Translations under genes and position numbers: made by a program
In this document: positions 61,736 to 64,000 of the stretch, piece after piece
How the letters are laid out: each line of letters starts with the position of its first letter
Numbering within the stretch: position 1 is the stretch's first letter
Origin: Rallus limicola
Taxonomy: Eukaryota > Chordata > Aves > Gruiformes > Rallidae
Direction: 5' to 3'
Assembly: GCA_022605955.1 (NCBI GenBank)
Contig: JAKCOZ010000011.1
Span: 9,243,990-9,307,989 of the forward strand
Length of the DNA stretch: 64,000 nucleotides
Notes under the pieces: model-generated
The model's database searches: none
Told to the model about the DNA's origin: nothing
Seen by the model: the letters and a program-made list of their open reading frames with translations, nothing else

Positions 61736-63394
61736 TTCATTTAGTTGTCTGTATGTCAACTCTGCACTAAAGACCAGAGAGTAGTTCCTGGAGCACTTTA
61801 TTTGGAAATAAAGACTTCAGGATTTGTGGTTGTTTAGTTGTTGCACTGGGGTTGCATGTAGATGCTGGAATTGAGCCCTATGATACAGATGTCTTAAGAA
61901 CAAAATAATTATTTCAGTGTTTTCTAGAAATAAAACACACACCCTCCAATAATATCAGAAGTTATTCTAACTTGCAATTTCTCTTGCTCCCATCCAAGGA
62001 TGCAGAGAAGCAAAAGGCAACTTTACTCACATATCCTATCTTTCAATATAATAGGCATTTCTGCTCCACCTTAAGTGAATTTCATCCTGAGAAATGTTGA
62101 TCTTTACTCCCAAATGATACAGGTAAGAGGTGAGAATTTTTTTAGTAATTTATCCTGCCACTATTACATTTTTGGGATACCTGTACAGTGTAATTTGAGC
62201 ATGGTGCAAAGATGATTAAAGTAGGTAAATCCAAAGCTGTTAAGTCTGCAAAACAAAATGGGAATTTTTTATTTTGGGGCTGATACTGTTGGGAAGACAT
62301 GCTCTTCTGTCTTTGTGTTCCATTTATGGAGTGTTTCTTGTGGGACAGACTTCACTTATGATGTAGCTGAGATAGGGTTCTCCCTGAGAGTCTTAAATCC
62401 ATTCTCCACAACATACACTATTTGAAAAGATTGCTTGTGAACATTTTTTTTTCTGAATTGTATCAGTTTCTTACCAGCTACATTTATCATGTAATTTGAT
62501 CTTCTATCAGTTCAGTTCTCTCCAAACACAATACGGGTATAAGTGGAGACATGATTTTCTAAAGGAGGAGATATGAAATTATTTTCCAAAAGGAAAATCA
62601 TATAAAGATGGGATCTAAACTGCCTAACATAGGTAGCTAACCTAGGTGGACTGATTTTCTTTTTAGAAGCCTTTGGAAATACTTACCTTCCTCATTAGCC
62701 ACAAGGGAAGCCATATTATTTGCTTTAGATAAAAAGTCCTATTAGTCACCTAGTCACCTATACCACCCATGAACTTTTCTATTGAAGTATAAAAGAGAAC
62801 TAGATCAGAGGTTGAAATTTAGACTATATGTCACAGATGTCCATGTTTCCTCTTAAAATAGACTCAATCTTTAGATTTTTACATGCTTATTAGAGCTTCT
62901 AGGGTAAGTGTCAATAAAAATAATTTTTAATGTGCTTGAAATTCATCGAAGTGCAAACAATTGGGGGGAGCATTTGACATGAGTGGAAATTTCAATACTA
63001 TAGGATATCAATACAATAAAAAAATCCATGTTTGCGTCCTATATTAAATCATTGGTTGAAAAAAATTGATAAATATTTTTTGTAAATATTAGTTACTAAG
63101 TTGATAGAAATTATTACATATATGAAATTCATTACTAAGGAAGTGAGAATGTTCTAAGCTAAGTGGAGCACAGGATTAACATTTAAAATTATCTTAATCA
63201 ACTGTACAATTGACTCAAAATTTAAAAAAAATGAGATTCAACAAAAAACTAACATGAAATACCTTGTGAATTCTATTACATGCATACAAAATAAAGAATA
63301 GCTGACTAAGTGATAACACTGCAGAATAGCATCAGAGAATTAAAATGGACTGCAGACTGACTACATCATCGACAATAAGATCTGCAAAAAAGGC
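61736..63394. other. Intergenic stretch, no gene recognised
   Basis: AT-rich sequence without a recognisable element or open frame. Confidence 0.5.
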
Positions 63395-63690
63395 AAATCT
63401 TCTTCTGCAGTATCAGAAGTGTAATGTTGAGGGAAGACCAGGTAATTATTGCTCACTATCTACTGCTAAGGGAGGATGCACCTAGGGTACTATGTCCATT
63501 TTAAGATGATGAAGATAAATTGGACAGAATCCAAAGGAGACATAAAAAAAATGATTAGAGGTTTGAAAATACCACCTCTGAGGAAATGTTCTAAATAATT
63601 AGATTTGCTTATTCTAGACAAAAGAGAATGGGGGTAAGGGAAAGAGAGGAGAACTGCACGAGAGGCATGAGAGAACTGTGGTTAAATACA
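63395..63690 (+). mobile_element. Ancient CR1-like LINE fragment
   Basis: Weak but ordered similarity to the CR1 region after the RT core: the GTACTATGTCCATTTT segment (corresponding to EYCVQF), AATTGGACAGAATCCAAAGGAGACATAAAAAAAATGATTAGAGG ([13 protein letters not shown]) and CCTCTGAGGAAATGTTCTAAATAATTAGATTTGCTTATTCTAGACAAAAGAGAA ([16 protein letters not shown]). No open frame survives, and it is older than the other CR1 pieces here. Confidence 0.6.
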
Positions 63691-63726
63691 CAAAAGGTTG
63701 CAATGAGCTATTGTTCTCCATGTCTA

Positions 63727-63756
63727 TTGGGTATTTTATTAAAATAAAATACCCAA
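63727..63756. repeat. Near-perfect 30-base palindrome
   Basis: Arms of 14 bases (63727-63740 and 63743-63756, TTGGGTATTTTATT and its exact complement) around a 2-base AA centre. It lies at the end of the ancient CR1-like fragment. No function is evident. Confidence 0.9.
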
Positions 63757-64000
63757 AAGGGTATGTATTTTCTGTTAGATACTATGAAATGTTTTTTACT
63801 ACTTTTATTTTGAAAAAAAATTGATAATTTAATTATTTTTGTTGCCTTTGTTGTTGTTTTTTCTTTTGTCTACCCTCTTGAGAACAACAGCAAATAAGGG
63901 TTCCTTCCGAACAAAACCCAAAAAAATCTTTTCAGCAAAGTTCTATTTACTCTATCACACTCTGAAAATGAGGTGAATATTTCAAAAACTTGAAAAAATA
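63757..64000. other. AT-rich end of window
   Basis: No gene or repeat family recognised. It contains a TTTGTTGTTGTTTTTTC-type T/G-rich patch. Confidence 0.5.

Noticed and set aside
1..64000. CRISPR arrays, tRNA or rRNA genes, bacterial operons
   Set aside because: No spaced direct repeats, cloverleaf-like genes or ribosomal sequence seen. The sequence is vertebrate nuclear DNA.

Overview
The window reads as an AT-rich, gene-poor stretch of a bird nuclear genome. Three kinds of evidence point to birds: many CR1 LINE copies ending in ATTCTGTG/ATTCTATG octamers rather than poly(A), three solo LTRs of the avian ERVL type, and no bacterial gene organisation. I recognise no host protein-coding gene, tRNA or rRNA. 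Nearly all recognisable coding potential belongs to transposable elements. The rest is single-copy-looking intergenic or intronic DNA with microsatellites and A-rich tracts.

Layout. A divergent pair of CR1 tails lies at about 0.48-1.08 kb, and a long decayed CR1 (+) at 2.25-4.21 kb. An old ERVL-type LTR (+) lies at 7.73-8.05 kb, and decayed CR1 tails (-) at 9.88 and 13.5 kb. A better preserved ERVL-type LTR (-) lies at 17.8-18.4 kb. The best-preserved element is a young CR1 (+) at 18.93-22.58 kb with an uninterrupted 990-codon endonuclease/reverse transcriptase ORF and the last 180 codons of ORF1. Two related CR1 copies (-) lie at 26.6-27.7 and 38.5-39.2 kb and share the same non-CR1 3' tail. 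Smaller CR1 pieces lie at 29.4, 32.3, 42.7, 61.0-61.7 (with a second CR1 nested inside) and 63.4 kb. A CpG-rich block at 42.2-44.04 kb looks like an endogenous-retrovirus LTR, a CpG-island promoter, or both, with splice-like mini-exons downstream. A third ERVL-type LTR lies at 46.76-47.23 kb.

How the parts work together. In the young CR1, ORF1 ends with the heptamer TTTAAAC in the correct phase, directly before its TAG. ORF2 is open in the -1 frame across that point and has no ATG before its endonuclease domain. A canonical -1 ribosomal frameshift site therefore joins the two ORFs, which is the most interesting signal here. The second is evidence, at three CR1 insertions, for non-CR1 sequence carried at the 3' end (3' transduction). 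Boundaries of old repeats are estimates by eye, accurate to roughly 10-30 bases.
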